Made by a program: the position numbers and the translations under genes | Shown: positions 6,730 through 7,179 of the stretch, one piece after another | Layout: every line of letters begins with the position of its first letter | How positions within the stretch are numbered: the first letter of the stretch is position 1 | DNA from: Pseudomonadota bacterium | Lineage (GTDB): Bacteria > Desulfobacterota > Anaeroferrophillalia > Anaeroferrophillales > Anaeroferrophillaceae | Length of the DNA stretch: 7,179 nucleotides | Assembly: GCA_011042595.1 (NCBI GenBank) | Contig: DQWO01000133.1 | Location: forward strand, 1 to 7,179 | Direction of reading: 5' to 3' | The notes under the pieces: model-generated | What the model was told of the DNA's origin: nothing | Seen by the model: only the letters and a program-made list of their open reading frames with translations | Database searches by the model: none

Positions 6730-6746
6730 AAAAACCGTATATACGG
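6730..6746 (-). terminator. Palindrome plus T5 directly after ispE, weak terminator candidate
   Basis: CCGTATATACGG (6746-6735 on the minus strand) is a perfect 12-bp palindrome starting 5 nt after the ispE stop codon, followed by TTTTT (6734-6730). As RNA it would form only a 4-bp stem with an AUAU loop, perhaps extended by flanking A/U pairs around a 2-nt bulge. This is weak for an intrinsic terminator, but position and T-run fit. A second perfect palindrome, TCCCCGGGGA (6721-6730), follows immediately. Confidence 0.35.
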
Positions 6747-6751
6747 CATTT

Positions 6752-7179
6752 TTAAAGGAGGTTATGAACCAAAAAAACCAGCCAACCTGAGCCGCCCCAC
6801 CTGGCACAGGCTTCCTTATAAGCCTGCACAGTCGGTTCATAGGCAGAAAAAACAGCGTACACCGCTGAACCACTGCCACTCATCAAGGCTCCACGGACCT
6901 CCCGTCGCCCCATAAACCACTGTTTAATCTCGTCCAGTTGTTGAAACTCAGAAAAAATAACCTCTTCAAAATCATTAAAGAGACTATATTTTTCCCTCTC
7001 ACAAACCGGCTGAAAAAATTGCCGCATGTTAATATTATATTTATTGTTTGTCAACTCATAATTTAATTTTTTGTAGGCCCAGGAGGTATTAATTGCAAAG
7101 GGTGGTTTAAGCAAAACATACCACCGGCGATGAGGATGGGGCAGTGGAGATAGCCGCTCACCTATCCCTTCAACCAGGC
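6752..7179 (-). CDS. ispE: 4-diphosphocytidyl-2-C-methyl-D-erythritol kinase, C-terminal part (5' end outside window)
   Basis: IspE phosphorylates CDP-methylerythritol with ATP in the non-mevalonate (MEP) route to isoprenoids. The frame runs open from the window edge to TAA at 6752-6754 and shows 141 residues, about the C-terminal half of a family usually 280-300 long. Recognisable parts are EGIGERLSPLPH with WYVLLKPPF just after it, INTSWAYKKL, NDFEEVIF, and the third GHMP-kinase motif in GALMSGSGSAVYAVF, a glycine-rich loop near the nucleotide. The N-terminal ATP-binding motif and catalytic Asp lie beyond the window, so intactness cannot be judged. The ending FLVHNLL overlaps nothing. It is the first gene of the region and is followed by two terminator-like hairpins before tRNA-Gln. 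Confidence 0.94.
   Translation of the reverse strand, partial: LVEGIGERLSPLPHPHRRWYVLLKPPFAINTSWAYKKLNYELTNNKYNINMRQFFQPVCEREKYSLFNDFEEVIFSEFQQLDEIKQWFMGRREVRGALMSGSGSAVYAVFSAYEPTVQAYKEACARWGGSGWLVFLVHNLL

Noticed and set aside
6634..6879. Minus-strand 81-codon frame across the end of ispE and the spacer
   Set aside because: It reads ispE out of frame and passes through both hairpins; no family signal and no convincing ribosome site.
1..7179. A previously undescribed system or mobile island
   Set aside because: All coding space belongs to conserved housekeeping families in a familiar order; no integrase, transposase, attachment duplication of tRNA-Gln, or unknown gene is present.

Overview
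The window is a compact bacterial housekeeping region in which every recognisable gene lies on the minus strand. In transcription order (high to low coordinates) it reads: ispE 3' part, tRNA-Gln(UUG), prs, rplY (ctc type), pth, hppA, yebC, ruvC, ruvA. The order ispE / tRNA-Gln / prs / rplY / pth and the cluster yebC-ruvC-ruvA are, from memory, typical of Desulfobacterota (former Deltaproteobacteria, for example Geobacter/Desulfuromonas relatives). The membrane pyrophosphatase and the non-mevalonate isoprenoid pathway fit an anaerobic member of that group. The assignment is an inference from synteny and protein style; no marker gene here fixes the taxon.

Layout. 7179-6752: C-terminal part of the isoprenoid kinase IspE, cut by the window edge. 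6751-6577: spacer with two terminator-like hairpins and a weak promoter candidate. 6576-6502: tRNA-Gln with encoded CCA. 6415-5477: PRPP synthetase. 5476-5391: short spacer with a long-loop terminator-like structure and an extended -10 promoter in front of rplY. 5390-4147: rplY and pth, 23 nt apart, a ribosomal protein and a peptidyl-tRNA recycling enzyme. 4037-2043: a K+-dependent-type membrane pyrophosphatase, closed by a strong intrinsic terminator. 1982-1860: a clear promoter and leader. 1859-1: yebC-ruvC-ruvA, an operon with a 4-nt ruvC/ruvA overlap; ruvB would be expected just past the left edge.

The genes fall into two functional blocks. The right block supplies nucleotide and tRNA/translation needs: prs makes PRPP (a reaction sequence that feeds pathways releasing pyrophosphate), tRNA-Gln, bL25 and Pth serve translation, and hppA recovers energy from pyrophosphate. 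The left block is Holliday-junction processing (RuvA, RuvC) behind a YebC-family translation or regulatory factor.

I found no mobile element, CRISPR array, defence system or unknown gene. All genes belong to well-known families, and the open frames on the plus strand are shadows of them. The points worth a second look are small: a Pth active-site substitution, the likely cation type of the pyrophosphatase, a possible attenuator between prs and rplY, paired palindromes after ispE, and a ruvC start without a Shine-Dalgarno sequence that lies inside a dyad.
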